From the NCBI GenBank assembly GCA_029834535.1, contig JAQMWT010000044.1, forward strand, positions 186,001-250,000: 64,000 bases of DNA, in the 5' to 3' direction. The position numbers and the translations under genes were made by a program. Each line of letters opens with the position of its first letter. Position 1 is the first letter of the stretch. Positions 11,418 to 22,719 of the stretch are shown in pieces. Source of the DNA: Chrysophaeum taylorii. Its lineage: Eukaryota; Sar; Pelagophyceae; Pelagomonadales; Pelagomonadaceae. The notes below the pieces were generated by a model that worked only from the letters and a program-made list of their open reading frames with translations, had not been told where the DNA came from and searched no databases.

Positions 11418-11437
11418 ATCTCTTAACCCTCCCCCAT

Positions 11438-13183
11438 ATGATGGAGGGCGAGGTCTTGGCGATGATGATGATGGTTCTTGTGATATTGGTGATCATCGCG
11501 AGCGTCGTCGTCGTGGTTCGACGTGTTCGACGGAAGAGGGGCGAGGCCGTGGTGGTGGTGTACGGTACGACGAAGGGGCGTGCGCGCGAGGTTGCGAATG
11601 AGTTGGCCGCGGGGCTGTCGCGCCCATCGATCATCGTCGACGCCGCTCGCGACGAAATCCGTTGGGAGATTCCCCGCGACATCGTGGTGATTGTCGCGAC
11701 TTATGATGGTCTCGCGCCCGAAGGGACGCGGCAGACGTTTGCTGATCTCGAGGAGGCGTCGGCGGACTTTCGCGTGGGGGCCGCGTTGACGGGAAAGAAG
11801 TATTCCATCCTTGGACTGGGGAGCTCGGCGTACGCCGAATACAATACCGCCGCCAAGACAATCGACGGGCATTTGCGGCGGTTCGGCGGCGCGCGCGTCG
11901 CGTGCGAGTTCCTGGACGACTGCAAGAACGATCGCGCCAAGGAGGCGCGATGGATGAAGCGAACGATAAAAGCGATGGAATCCAAGAAGAAGACGAAGAT
12001 TCTAAACCTCCCCCCACCGTCCCGGGAAGAGCAGCCGGACGACATCGAGGACACTGCAGCAGCAGCAGCAGTACAAGTGACGGCGCGGCAAGCGAGGAAT
12101 TTGAAGAAGGAGGGGTACGCGCTCGTGGGGTCTCATTCGGCCGTGAAGCTATGCAGATGGACCAAACATCAACTTCGCGGTCGTGGCGGCTGCTACAAAC
12201 ACACGTTCTACGGGATCACGAGCTACCAGTGCATGGAGGCGACGCCGTCCCTCGCGTGCGCGAACAAGTGTGTGTTTTGCTGGCGACATCACACGAATCC
12301 CGTGAGCAAGGAGTGGAAGTGGAGCGCGGACGATCCTTGGTGGATCGTGGACGCGGCCGTCCGGGAGCACGTGAAAATGATTCGGGCGGCCAAAGGGATT
12401 CCGGGGGTCTTGGAGGACCGGTGGCGCGAGGCCCACACTGTTCGACACTGCGCTCTTTCTCTGGTCGGCGAACCCATAATGTACCCTCGGATTAACGAGC
12501 TCGTCGGCGAACTTCATCGAAGGGGAATATCGACGTTTCTAGTCACGAACGCCCAATTTCCCGAGGCCCTCGAGACCCTCGACCCCGTCACGCAGCTCTA
12601 CGTCTCCGTCGACGCGCCGACCGAAAAGGAATTGCTGGAAATCGATCGTCCTTTATTCAAAGACGCGTGGGATAGACTTAAGCGAAGCCTCGAGATCGCA
12701 AAGCGAAAGAAGGGCAGGACCGTCGCGCGGCTGACGATCGTCAAAGGCTACAACAACGACCCAGCTGGATACGCGGATCTCGTGAATGGCGTCACCTTTG
12801 TGGAGATCAAGGGGGTGACGTTCTGCGGCAAATCCGACGCCTCGAACCTCACGATGGACAATTGCCCGTGGTACGACGAAGTTCTCGACTTTGCGCGCGA
12901 TCTGCTCCGCCACCTCCCCGACTACGACATCGCCTGCGCCCACAAGCACTCCGTCTCCGTGCTCTTGGCGCGCACCGAGCTCAAGAAAGACGGCGTCTGG
13001 CACACGTGGATCGACTACGAAAAATTTCTCGATCTCCTGCGCACCTCCTCCCCCGGCGACTTTGGAGTCGAGGACTACTGGGCCCCGACCCCCTCCTGGG
13101 CCCTCTTCGGCGCGCAGGAAGATGGCTTCGACCCCAGCGACACCCGCCTCTACAAGAAGAAAGCCAACGGAAAGTCGAGATGA
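11438..13183 (+). CDS. TYW1: tRNA 4-demethylwyosine synthase TYW1 (581 aa)
   Basis: TYW1 converts N1-methylguanosine-37 of tRNA-Phe to 4-demethylwyosine, using pyruvate and S-adenosylmethionine, in wybutosine synthesis. The chosen start is ATGATG at 11438. It is followed by a strongly hydrophobic segment (MMMMVLVILVIIASVVVVV), as in the ER-anchored eukaryotic forms. A flavodoxin domain follows (VVVVYGTTKGRA; LGLGSSAYAEY), then an acidic/Ala linker, then the radical-SAM domain with CxxxCxxC (CANKCVFC, residues about 275-282). The C-terminus WALFGAQEDGFDP is typical of the family. Length is normal and there is no intron. It lies 300 bp downstream of the LRR gene stop on the same strand, an arrangement repeated in the broken copy at 2404. 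Identification is confident. Confidence 0.96.
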   Translation: MMEGEVLAMMMMVLVILVIIASVVVVVRRVRRKRGEAVVVVYGTTKGRAREVANELAAGLSRPSIIVDAARDEIRWEIPRDIVVIVATYDGLAPEGTRQTFADLEEASADFRVGAALTGKKYSILGLGSSAYAEYNTAAKTIDGHLRRFGGARVACEFLDDCKNDRAKEARWMKRTIKAMESKKKTKILNLPPPSREEQPDDIEDTAAAAAVQVTARQARNLKKEGYALVGSHSAVKLCRWTKHQLRGRGGCYKHTFYGITSYQCMEATPSLACANKCVFCWRHHTNPVSKEWKWSADDPWWIVDAAVREHVKMIRAAKGIPGVLEDRWREAHTVRHCALSLVGEPIMYPRINELVGELHRRGISTFLVTNAQFPEALETLDPVTQLYVSVDAPTEKELLEIDRPLFKDAWDRLKRSLEIAKRKKGRTVARLTIVKGYNNDPAGYADLVNGVTFVEIKGVTFCGKSDASNLTMDNCPWYDEVLDFARDLLRHLPDYDIACAHKHSVSVLLARTELKKDGVWHTWIDYEKFLDLLRTSSPGDFGVEDYWAPTPSWALFGAQEDGFDPSDTRLYKKKANGKSR

Positions 13184-14378
13184 GGATATCCTAATGAAAT
13201 TCGGTTTTATTTTATTGTCGTCGGGGGTGATGATGCGAATAATGACGTCCCTTTTATTAGCCCGCCCGCCAGCCCCAGATGATGATCCGCAGTTCGTTTG
13301 ATCCACCCCTGGTGCTGCCTGCCTGCCTGCCTGCCTGCCCCCGACGCGGCTCGGTGCTGCGAGCTCTCTCTGGACGACATGATGTTGCGGCAACTGGAAT
13401 TGGTCGGCAGCCTCATCAAACGTCCTCGGACGGGGGTCGAGCGTCGTCGTCGCGGCCGGTCCTCAGTTTTTTTGCGGTCAAGGCGATCATCATCATCATC
13501 ATCGGGCCGTAGAGTTTATTACCGTTGATGTGTGCCGGCGAGATTGAATCGAATCACCCGGACGGATGGGTCGGGCTCGCGGTTTAGGTCGACGATCAGC
13601 AGCAGCCGTCTGACCATCTCGAGAGCGAAATGCAAATGCGCTTCCGTTGCTCGCTCTTGACCACCCTGGAGGTATTGGTCGACCTCTTAGCCCGCGTTCT
13701 GCTCGTGCGGTGGAAGAGCCCCGAGCAGTCGTGTTTCTCGTAGCAGATGCGGCGCCAAAGCCGTGCTAGAGCTTTGCGACGACGAGCGCATTCTAACCTT
13801 TAGCGATCAAACGAAGCATAACGTCCTTTGGTTTGGGAGTGCAACACCCAAACACCCAGGGATTCGATTCTCATAGATCGATTCTTAAGTTAGGAGGTAG
13901 TATCGAGCCGATGTCGCACGCGCAACCAATCAATCCGTCCGTCCGTCGGTGGTGGAGATTTGGGTAGACTCATCCTCGCGGCAGCGTCACCCCCACCATA
14001 ATGCTTGTTGGGATGCGCTGCGCGCGAACTGGATCTCCAAACCTACTCCACTGCGGTATGCGGCTGGCGAGGCCGCAGCTCTGACGGAAGTCGACGCCGG
14101 AACGAACAGGAGGATCATCGGGGAAATCGCGTCCGAAGCCGAAACAATTTCCCGCGTTCGGCGATTCTCCTCCTCCTCATCATCGCCGCCGATGGACCGC
14201 ACGCAACCAGGACGATAAGTTCCGATGTGATGAGTGATTGTGATCATCCGCTGTGTCAAAATCAAGAACACGCTAGTTAACTTGAGATCGCCGCAACTAT
14301 GCGGCGATCTCGGCGCGGATGGCAAGCAAACTTGTCGGAATCCAATAAAAACAAGTGCCGAGAAAGCTGTCCGGAGTC
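13184..14378. other. Intergenic, nothing recognised
   Basis: The interval holds a (CTGC)n-like run near 13318-13340, (CAT)n near 13490-13502, and scattered short ORFs with no family resemblance. It contains the 3' flanks of the convergent TYW1 and transporter genes. Confidence 0.6.
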
Positions 14379-15611
14379 TCACCCTCCGGCGTCCGAGGAA
14401 TCCTCGGGATCGGGGGTGACCCGACGACTTTGAGCTTGGAGGAGCTGAGCTGATGTGTCGCTCAGACTTTTTTCATCAGGGCGTGCGCTTGAAGCAGGCA
14501 GGGCACCGAAGGCGACGTCGCCGTCGTGGAGGAAAACATCGATGTTGCAGCAGCGGAAGGATCGGTTGTGGTCGCCGCCGCAGGGCGTGGGGAGGGCGGA
14601 GCAGATGGGGATATGGCGGAGGACGTCCGCGTACAAAAAGAGCGCATAGATAACCCCCGCGGCGCCCGCGAAGAAGAGTTTCGAGAGGACGAACGAGTAG
14701 AAGATGTTGGAGATGAAAGCGACGATCAGGAGCGACACGGCCGTTGCGAAGGTTTTGAGGATGTTGTCGGCGTACTTGATGACGGCGCCGATCAGCAAGC
14801 CGCCGCACGCCTGGACGCCCACGTAGAGCCACGCCTCCTTGCCAAAGCCCGTGAGAACTCCACATTCTGCGACCGAGACGCGGGACTCGGTGTGGCCCAA
14901 CACAACAAAGCTTCCGGTGAGGCAGCTGAAGGTCGCGAGGTGGATGTTCCGAATCCATAAAGAAATAGGATTCGCCTTGAGCACCGACTCGAAGTAGACG
15001 CCAGCAAACCCCGAGATGAAGCAGGCCAGGGTCACCACGAACAATCCAAGTTCGATGTTTTTTGCGCCTTCGTCCCCCGTGGAGTGCTGGCGCTTCGCGA
15101 TCTGGACGACGGCGATCGCCGCCGTGAGGACGACGAGCGCGAGCCACTGTCGGAACACCAACCGCCGTCGGAGCAACGTCACCGTGAAGACGCCGGTCGC
15201 GAGGATCTTGAGCTGGCCGAACAGGGCGAGGAGGGGACCCTCGAGATTGTCTGCAGCGACGAGCAAGAGGTTATTCGAGATCGTGTAGAGGAAGGCAGGA
15301 ACGAGGATTTTGGCGCAATCTAGAGGATTCGAGGCCGTCACTTTTGCGACGAGCTGCGCGGCCTCGACGAAGCTCGAGTTCTCCAGGCGGAGCAGCAGGA
15401 TGGCTCCGACAATTTTCAAGAGTTCGATCACGACGACGCCCGTTGTTGACTGGAACGGACACTGAGTTTGCACCGACGCCACGACCCGCGCGCGTCGCGC
15501 CGCGACGTTGAGCACCGCGTTCTGCACGATCAGACCCGCGAGCAGGGCGAGCTTTAGGCACACGCCGGGCTCGCTCCTCTCTGCAACCAGGTTGTTGTTG
15601 TTCATCATCAT
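14379..15611 (-). CDS. SLC35A-type nucleotide-sugar transporter, copy 1 (410 aa)
   Basis: The protein is a multi-span membrane protein of the UDP-galactose/CMP-sialic acid transporter family (drug/metabolite transporter superfamily). Such proteins exchange nucleotide sugars for nucleoside monophosphates across the Golgi or ER membrane. Visible hallmarks are LVPAFLYTISNNLL, LKILATGVFTV, GVYFESVLK, and a helix-rich C-terminal half (ADNILKTFATAVS). The start is the first ATG of ATGATGATG at 15611, with a short Asn run. There is no intron. The C-terminal tail after SALPTPCGG is polar and not shared with copy 2. Substrate cannot be predicted from sequence alone. The gene is a tandem duplicate of 16280-17392 on the same strand. 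Confidence 0.92.
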   Translation of the reverse strand: MMMNNNNLVAERSEPGVCLKLALLAGLIVQNAVLNVAARRARVVASVQTQCPFQSTTGVVVIELLKIVGAILLLRLENSSFVEAAQLVAKVTASNPLDCAKILVPAFLYTISNNLLLVAADNLEGPLLALFGQLKILATGVFTVTLLRRRLVFRQWLALVVLTAAIAVVQIAKRQHSTGDEGAKNIELGLFVVTLACFISGFAGVYFESVLKANPISLWIRNIHLATFSCLTGSFVVLGHTESRVSVAECGVLTGFGKEAWLYVGVQACGGLLIGAVIKYADNILKTFATAVSLLIVAFISNIFYSFVLSKLFFAGAAGVIYALFLYADVLRHIPICSALPTPCGGDHNRSFRCCNIDVFLHDGDVAFGALPASSARPDEKSLSDTSAQLLQAQSRRVTPDPEDSSDAGG

Positions 15612-16279
15612 CCTAAATTACAAATTTATGTCGCATCAAAAGAATTACTTTTATATTCAACAACGAGATACTCTGGTATCTCCAACCAACGGAACCTTTG
15701 ATGCCGAGACTTTGTTTGCAAGCGCAAGATACTGCTGGCCGGTATTAAGATCTGCCGCGCAAACTATATGAAGTTCCGACCGCAGAAGGCGCGCCCGATG
15801 ATGCAAGAAGCCTTTTGCTGAGCGCCAAGGGGCCAGAACGGCGCGAATTGAACTAAAAGCCACGCTATTATAGTATGGGAGATCCACAGTGTGCGCGAAC
15901 GAAAGAGCACCCGAGGGGCGTGTCGCGTCATTAATGCCATCTGCATGCTCGTGGAAGTGGTCGCGCGATCGCTTGCGTCCTGGCAAAGCTGAAACACCAA
16001 AATTGCCTGGCGCTGAAACACCCATGCAGCGCGCGCGCCGCAGCCCGGGGATAATTAATTGGGTACTACAACAACAAACGCTGCTGAATTTCTCGTCCCA
16101 CGCGGTCCCAAAGAAGCTGATGACGTGATGAACGACCTGACTAACATCGCCTGGAGGAGAGCGAGATCTTCGCCGCCTTCCCGCTCGAGCGCCTCACTCC
16201 GCCCGTCGCATGGTGGAGAACCCCGTGCCAGACAATACCTTCAAACAACGACGGTCCCCAAATGAACATAACATCGTCC
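15612..16279. other. Interval between tandem transporters; nothing recognised
   Basis: This is upstream sequence of copy 1 and downstream sequence of copy 2. A run of A/T-rich bases precedes the copy 1 ATG. No other gene is seen. Confidence 0.55.
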
Positions 16280-17392
16280 TTACGGCGACTCTGGACCGAT
16301 GGCGACGTCGCCGTCATGGAGGAGAATATTCGTGTTGCAGCAGTGAAAGGAACGGTTGTGATTGCCGCCGCAGGGCGTGGGGAGGGCGGAGCAGATGGGG
16401 ATATGGCGGAGGACGTCCGCGTACAAAAAGAGCGCATAGATAACCCCCGCGGCGCCCGCGAAGAAGAGTTTCGAGAGGACGAACGAGTAGAAGATGTTGG
16501 AGATGAAAGCGACGATCAGGAGCGACACGGCCGTTGCGAAGGTTTTGAGGATGTTGTCGGCGTACTTGATGACGGCGCCGATCAGCAAGCCGCCGCACGC
16601 CTGGACGCCCACGTAGAGCCACGCCTCCTTGCCAAAGCCCGCGAGCACCCCACATTCTGCGACCGAGACGCGGGACTCGGTGTGGGCCAACACAACAAAG
16701 CTTCCGGTGAGGCAGCTGAAGGTCGCGAGGTGGATGTTCCGAATCCATAAAGAAATAGGATTCGCCTTGAGCACCGACTCGAAGTAGACGCCAGCAAACC
16801 CCGAGATGAAGCAGGCCAGGGTCACCACGAACAATCCAAGTTCGATGTTTTTTGCGCCTTCGTCCCCCGTGGAGTGCTGGCGCTTCGCGATCTGGACGAC
16901 GGCGATCGCCGCCGTGAGGACGACGAGCGCGAGCCACTGTCGGAACACCAACCACCGCCGGAGCAACGTCACCGTGAAGACGCCGGTCGCGAGGATCTTG
17001 AGCTGGCCGAACAGGGCGAGGAGGGGACCCTCGAGATTGTCTGCAGCAACGAGCAAGAGGTTATTCGAGATCGTGTAGAGGAAGGCAGGAACGAGGATTT
17101 TGGCGCAATCTACAGGATTCGAGGTCGTCACTTTTGCGACGCGCTGCGCGGCCTCGACGAAGCTCGAGTTCTCCAGGCGGAGCAGCAGGATGGCTCCGAC
17201 AATTTTCAAGAGTTCGATCACGACGACGCCCGTTGTTGACTGGAACGGACACTGAGTTTGCACCGACGCCACGACCCGCGCGCGTCGCGCCGCGACGTTG
17301 AGCGCCGCGTTTTGCACGACGAGACCTGCGAGCAGGGCGAGCTTCTGATATGCGACCGGCTCGCCCTCGGTACCCAATTCCCTAGTGTTCAT
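16280..17392 (-). CDS. SLC35A-type nucleotide-sugar transporter, copy 2 (370 aa)
   Basis: About 1.07 kb (16313-17380) is nearly identical to copy 1, including LVPAFLYTISNNLL and GVYFESVLK, so the duplication or a conversion event is recent. The chosen start is ATG at 17392 (MNTRELGTEG). An upstream in-frame TTG-led extension is not used. The N-terminal 15 residues and the C-terminus (ending near GPESP) differ from copy 1, because homology stops at both coding ends. This copy therefore lacks the 40-residue tail. Membrane topology should be the same as copy 1. Both copies look translatable. Confidence 0.9.
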   Translation of the reverse strand: MNTRELGTEGEPVAYQKLALLAGLVVQNAALNVAARRARVVASVQTQCPFQSTTGVVVIELLKIVGAILLLRLENSSFVEAAQRVAKVTTSNPVDCAKILVPAFLYTISNNLLLVAADNLEGPLLALFGQLKILATGVFTVTLLRRWLVFRQWLALVVLTAAIAVVQIAKRQHSTGDEGAKNIELGLFVVTLACFISGFAGVYFESVLKANPISLWIRNIHLATFSCLTGSFVVLAHTESRVSVAECGVLAGFGKEAWLYVGVQACGGLLIGAVIKYADNILKTFATAVSLLIVAFISNIFYSFVLSKLFFAGAAGVIYALFLYADVLRHIPICSALPTPCGGNHNRSFHCCNTNILLHDGDVAIGPESP

Positions 17393-20300
17393 CGTGAATA
17401 AAATTATTAAAAAGAATTCTATATTCAAAACATCGGATATCCAACGGAACTATTTATGACTGCGACCCTTTTCACCAAAGAGGTTTCGTAGCGAAGAAGA
17501 AGAAGAAGAAGGGACGGTGTGCTTGACGCCCCGACCTCGATGATGCCGAATGTCCCAGCGCCGTCCGTCGGTGCAGGCGGAGGAGGAATGACCAAATTCG
17601 CTGGGCGACGACCTCCTTGACACGTATCCTCCTCGCCATGATGGTAAGCGGCGCCGCGGCTCGCCGATGACCCCGACTAGGCCCTGGCTTTCAGGCTCTC
17701 CTCCGGCCTTCACCCCCGAACCCCTTGTGCGGGATACGCGACTCCGCCTTCCAGGCATATCCCTCGTGTCCCCACACTAACTAAACTAACTTCGGACCTC
17801 TCCCGGGCATGGGAGCTAGGCTGGGCCGGCAGGAGCCGGTCCAGGATCAGAGAGCAAAAATCACACGGTTGGGGTATAGAGGCGGGGGATGAAAAGGCGT
17901 TGATGGCGGACCGCCACTGCGGACCGCGGTCTTGTGCGAGGTCGTGCCACGAGTTGTGAAGGGGATGCCGCATTTCCGGAGTGCCTTCCTGGCGAGCGTC
18001 CTCGCGTACGTACGTCATATGCGGAGCCCCCCGGTGGGCGCTTGGAGCGGGCCCAAGATGAGAGCATCTTGCGAGGGAGTCGGGAGCATGCGGGCGACGT
18101 GCTCCGCTGGCGGCGCGTGACGTAGACGTCGATGGACTCGAGGCCGAGACGCCGCAGCAGGATCTCCGTTGAGATGTGGTGGAGGCAGGTAGGTGTGCTT
18201 CCGGGGTCGCACGACACATGACGCGGGCGCAGTGCGCGTCCCCACACAACGCACCAAAAAAACCATCAAGCACCCGCACGCCCCCCCTCTATTTGTAGTA
18301 GCAGTCGACCTTTTCTCAATAAAAAAACGAACAGTGTTTGAAACATGCAAAAAAAAAGAAAGTAGTACAAAAGACGCATCCGATTAGCGTGTGCTCAAAG
18401 AGAGTTCTCACAACCGTCGTCGAGGTGGCAGGCTACGGTGGCGGCCAACGCGCGGACGATGAACCGACTTAAGAAATCTCGGGGCACTGTGCGACAACTC
18501 GTGGGCGTCCTTCGCGAGATCGCCCTAGCGCTGGGCTGCGGCGACGTCGTCGACGCCGCTCGATGGCAAAGATATCGCTACCACCCGCGTTCGCTTTTTC
18601 AAACGATGTCGCAAGAGAACTGGACGCTGAGGGCGTACGTGATCTCCGACCAGAGCGCGGCTGGCGAGGCCAAGGCGATCGCCAATAGGCTTCCGAGACC
18701 TGAGTCGTCGCGCGCTCCAGTTCGTTCGTCAAGTTCACCTGGAGCGCTACGGAGCCGACGGTTCTCGAGCGCCAACCAGCCTAGCCTCCTTCAGAGTCTG
18801 CTGCTGCCAGGATTTATAATCCACAACTGAGCTGTCCGTCGACGGACGGCCACTCCGCGTTCCGCGACGTCTTCGTTCGGGCGCGGCTCTAGTCTCCGAC
18901 TGCTGACACCAATGATCCAGAAAGACCATGTTCGACGCGCTCCGGTGCCGCGGGAGGGAGGGAGGACCCAGCTCTCGACGATGGCGACTCGACGCGGCAC
19001 ACTCCTAAGTATCAGGTCCCGAGAGACGCTGTCATCGATCGAGGGGCGTGGGCGACCTCAAACCCAAGCCATAAATCTCGGGCAAGGACCCGACGATCGG
19101 CCTGGTTATTCTATGGCCAAAATTCCTCGCCGCGCACCTCGAGTACGAACGCATCAAGTCCCGCGAGTTGGTCGCCGCGTGAGTACCGACTTGAGCTGTT
19201 CGGGACGCCCCTGCGTGTCGAACTTGAGGCGGCGGCACTGATCTCAAGGCCAATGTTGTGGAGTGCAGTGCCTCTCGTCACCCTAAAAAGCGGCGGACGA
19301 GTGGCGGCTCTGAGAGCTGCTGCCAACGATCGACCGTTGTTTTTGCGTCGCGAAATTCTTGTCGAAATTCGCTACTGGATGTCCAACACCATCATCGAGG
19401 TGGTATTCGACGAAAACTCCAATCAGTGTCGCTAGAGAAGACTCCAGGGGTTGGATCTTCGTTTGCTGCGACGACGGTTTAAGCCGCCACCGGTGTTAAC
19501 TCCAAAAGCGGGTTTCGCGGCGGCGCTTCGTACGAACGTACGACGACGACGAGGAAGCCGAGCGTGAAGACAGGGGCCAATTGAAGTAAGTGGCCCTACA
19601 CAGCGCGAAAGGCGCAGTCTAAACGCACCGCGCCTATTGCGATGGATGTTGTAGTTGGAGCCGATGGCAGAATAGAGCCCCTACTAGCCTCGCCCGCTTC
19701 CCCTGACGGACGGACGGAATCCCGTGTAGATACTCCAAATCCGCAGCTCTCCAGTAAAATCGATATCAACTTGGCGACGGACTACTAAAAAAGCCGGCCG
19801 ATTATTTATTATTTTTCTTTGGGGAGTTTCGGTTTCTTGGCCGACACTCTTAGCAATCAACCTTTTGAAAAAAAAACAAAAAACCCCTTGCTGCTGAAAA
19901 AAAAAATGGGACGCACTGTGTGGCGGTAACGCCCTTCCCTCCAGTTTACCCTTTTGCCTTGAACTTGGAGATGCCGCCCTGCCATCTCGATTCACCTGCC
20001 ACTCTATTGATTGCATTCCCCTTCGAAACAACCTCATTATCGGCGCCACGGGCGAGATCACTCGCGGTTCAGCCATTATTAAGGGTCGCGTTGCGACCGC
20101 CGGTCCGGCCTAGGGGAGTGGGCAAACCCGGGAGTTTCCGCAGGACAAGATTCCTCGTGCTCAGGCAGCGCTCGCAGTAGTAGCTCTGCGCGCCGCCATG
20201 TGTACTACCAATTGAAACAACCCTTAGAGGCAGGCAGGCTCTCGCCATGTCCGGAAGGAAGGAACCCATACTGCACCACCTTGGTGAGCGGCCGATACAG

Positions 20301-22719
20301 CTTTCCAACGTCGAGCACAGCCAGATCCGTGAGAAAAACAACAACGACTTCTTCTTCTTCTCAACCTCAGGATAATGCTCTTTCCCGTCGAGCGAACGAC
20401 CTCGAGAACCTGATCCATTGAGTGAAGACCTCTTCAAACTCCACCACATTGAAATCGGGCAAAATCTAGTTCGCAGGCATACCGAAAGAAGGCACGTTGC
20501 GCCACTAATGTCGTCGTCCCGAGCGTCGGGTGCGTCGAGTGCCACCAAGAGAATGCGGGCAGGCGCAGGCTCGGAGGAAGTCTTTGGTGGAATGTAGTCC
20601 CCGTGCGTAAATCACATATTCTTTCTCTCGAGCCACTTCCTGGCCCGGGTTTTCTGTTCGGCCGACAGGTGCCTGCAGTTGATAGTCCGAAAGTCAAGAT
20701 CAATTCGCGAATCGTTGAATTCGTAGTTGAAGTGACGCACATTCTCGTCATTATTCCCGCAAAACTGATGCTCACATTCGAGAATAATAGCCCGTTCAAA
20801 ACAGGTTTTGCCCGTCTCGCTGAGGGTCGTCAACATCGACCGTCTAATTTGGCATGGATTTCGCAGTTATTTATGTTCGAGAGATCAATGACTCTTCTAG
20901 CGTGCTCGCAGAGACTCGATCATGTTGTGCTTGATCAATGCGGCGCACGCCCCCAGGTATAAGTAAGTGTTCGTGTTGCACGAAAGCAACGGCCGCTTCC
21001 TTTATAGCAAAAATCGCGTCGAATTCAGCCAACGCCACCCCATATTGCTCGTTACGGATTGTCTAGGGGAGTCCAATGTTGGTAGCCGCGTAGAGTTTTG
21101 AGCACGAGGTGCATGCGCAGCAAGGAACAAATAAGTTAGTAGCGCGCCCGGAACCTCGTCTTACTATTGAGGTCCAGCTCGAGCTTCGGCGATTTATTTC
21201 CCCGGCTGTGATGGCAAAAGCGCGTGCAGCTTCATGTGCCGTAAGAAAAGCAGTACTTGGCTCCATCGTGGGCACCACTGTTCAGCAGCTCCTGGCCAGC
21301 TGGGAATAGATTGATCACCTGCTTGCCTCTGGATCGTGTCAAGTCGCCACATACCGCTGCCGAGATCTTTGAGATATATCATTCATGCCACACGCTTCTT
21401 CTTCGACCTCGAAAAAAGAAATTCTTCGGCGACGCGAATTACAGCCCGGTCTTGAACAATGGTTGCGGCCGCCAAATCGATATCGATTCCCGCACGACCA
21501 CAGAACGGAGCAGGGAAGCCGTGCCGGCATCATCGGTTCCGTCGTCAGCTGGAACGAGGCACACCGTCTCAACGCCACACTCCAATCGGGCCAGATGAAG
21601 GATAGGCCAATGGGCGCCTGTCCTTCGAACTTTTCCTTGAGTGTCGTGCAGCACCTGGGCGAATGGAATGCCGAAAGCCGCTTCATAACTATATCATAAA
21701 CGACGCCTTTCAGAATCCGAACAAAGCAACGACGTCCACCCATTAAAACATCGCCTTTCGAGTCACGAACGGGCAAATTGCCTTTCCTGCCACTGCCATG
21801 GCAGAAAGGTAGCGATGATCTTCGTCCTCAAAGGTGCGCTTGGAAATGTGTACACGTAGTGCCGAGCCGAGAATGCCATCAGGGCAGAGTGACTTGACTG
21901 GCCGGGCATGGCCAGGAAGTAGCTAGTAATCTCCGATTATTTTTTCGGGGCTGTTACAACGGCCACGGCCGTCATAACGGCTTCCATCTCCTGGTCTGTC
22001 TTCTGTTTCTTGGTGTTAGCTGTCCCAGCTCATCATCCGGATGCGCAGCCTTAGAGTGGTCAAGAGGAGCCTTCGTCGTCTGCCAGGTGCCCCTCCTGGA
22101 TTCTCTCGTCACCTTTGACCAGGCGCTCTCAGACACCGGTTGACCAGGCGCTCCCAGACACACGTGCGTCGCCTTCCCATTGCGGTCAGGATGATAATCC
22201 TTAAGACGGCGCACACCTATTCAACAGTGTAGTGGTTTTCTCTCAAGACACCCGCCCCTCCTGGCCGGATCAGAGGCCTCAACAACCCTTTCTCCCAACC
22301 CGAACCACGGGTGAAACCACCACACGCCCGATCTCAGCGCAAACACCTCACACGCCATGACGAAAATCGGACAATCAAAAATGAGGGTAATAGCAAGAAG
22401 AGACAGCAAGAAAGCAATAACACAAATTCCTGGTCGACATTGGGTTTTTCAGTAGTGGGTGAGGGTGTCCACAGATGATGACACCCCCACCATCAGTGCA
22501 AGGCGAGGGCAACAACAATCAGGGTAAGTCAGGTGGGGGGATGGGCGTTACTGCCACAACAGCTTAACGGGCCAAAAAATAATTTCGTCATATATCGATT
22601 ACTACTTTAATATTATATCGTTTCGTTTGTATTTTTTCAATTTTTCGCTTTGTTTTCAAAACCCTCTCGGCGCGTCAGTACTTTTGGTCGTCCACTACTT
22701 TTGAGAGGCGGTTGCGTCG
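17393..22719. other. Long decayed interval with fragments of dead coding sequence
   Basis: No intact gene is visible over 5.3 kb. On the minus strand near 17860-18247, LRRLGLESIDVY resembles an aldo/keto reductase helix and may be a remnant. On the plus strand at 19253-19330, LWSAVPLVTLKSG...RVAA resembles the nucleotide-binding loop of SPINDLY/O-GlcNAc transferase-like enzymes; upstream, LFGTPLRVELEAAA is consistent, but frames are broken. On the minus strand from 20069 to 21776 several protein-like runs occur (for example 20612-20836, with ECEHQFCGNNDEN, and 21439-21654), none of which I can place. From 22221 to 22719 nothing is seen except an AT-rich stretch. Confidence 0.4.

Noticed and set aside
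11198-11437. In-frame 80-codon N-terminal extension of TYW1
   Set aside because: It translates the 83-bp leader repeats, has no family resemblance, and the ATGATG at 11438 precedes the expected membrane anchor.
17861-18247. Aldo/keto reductase gene on the minus strand
   Set aside because: Only one short helix-like match (LRRLGLESIDVY); the rest is not recognisable and frames break.
18438-19435. SPINDLY/O-GlcNAc transferase-like gene
   Set aside because: One loop (LWSAVPLVTL...RVAA) is suggestive, but upstream frames are broken and no TPRs are seen; kept only as a possible remnant.
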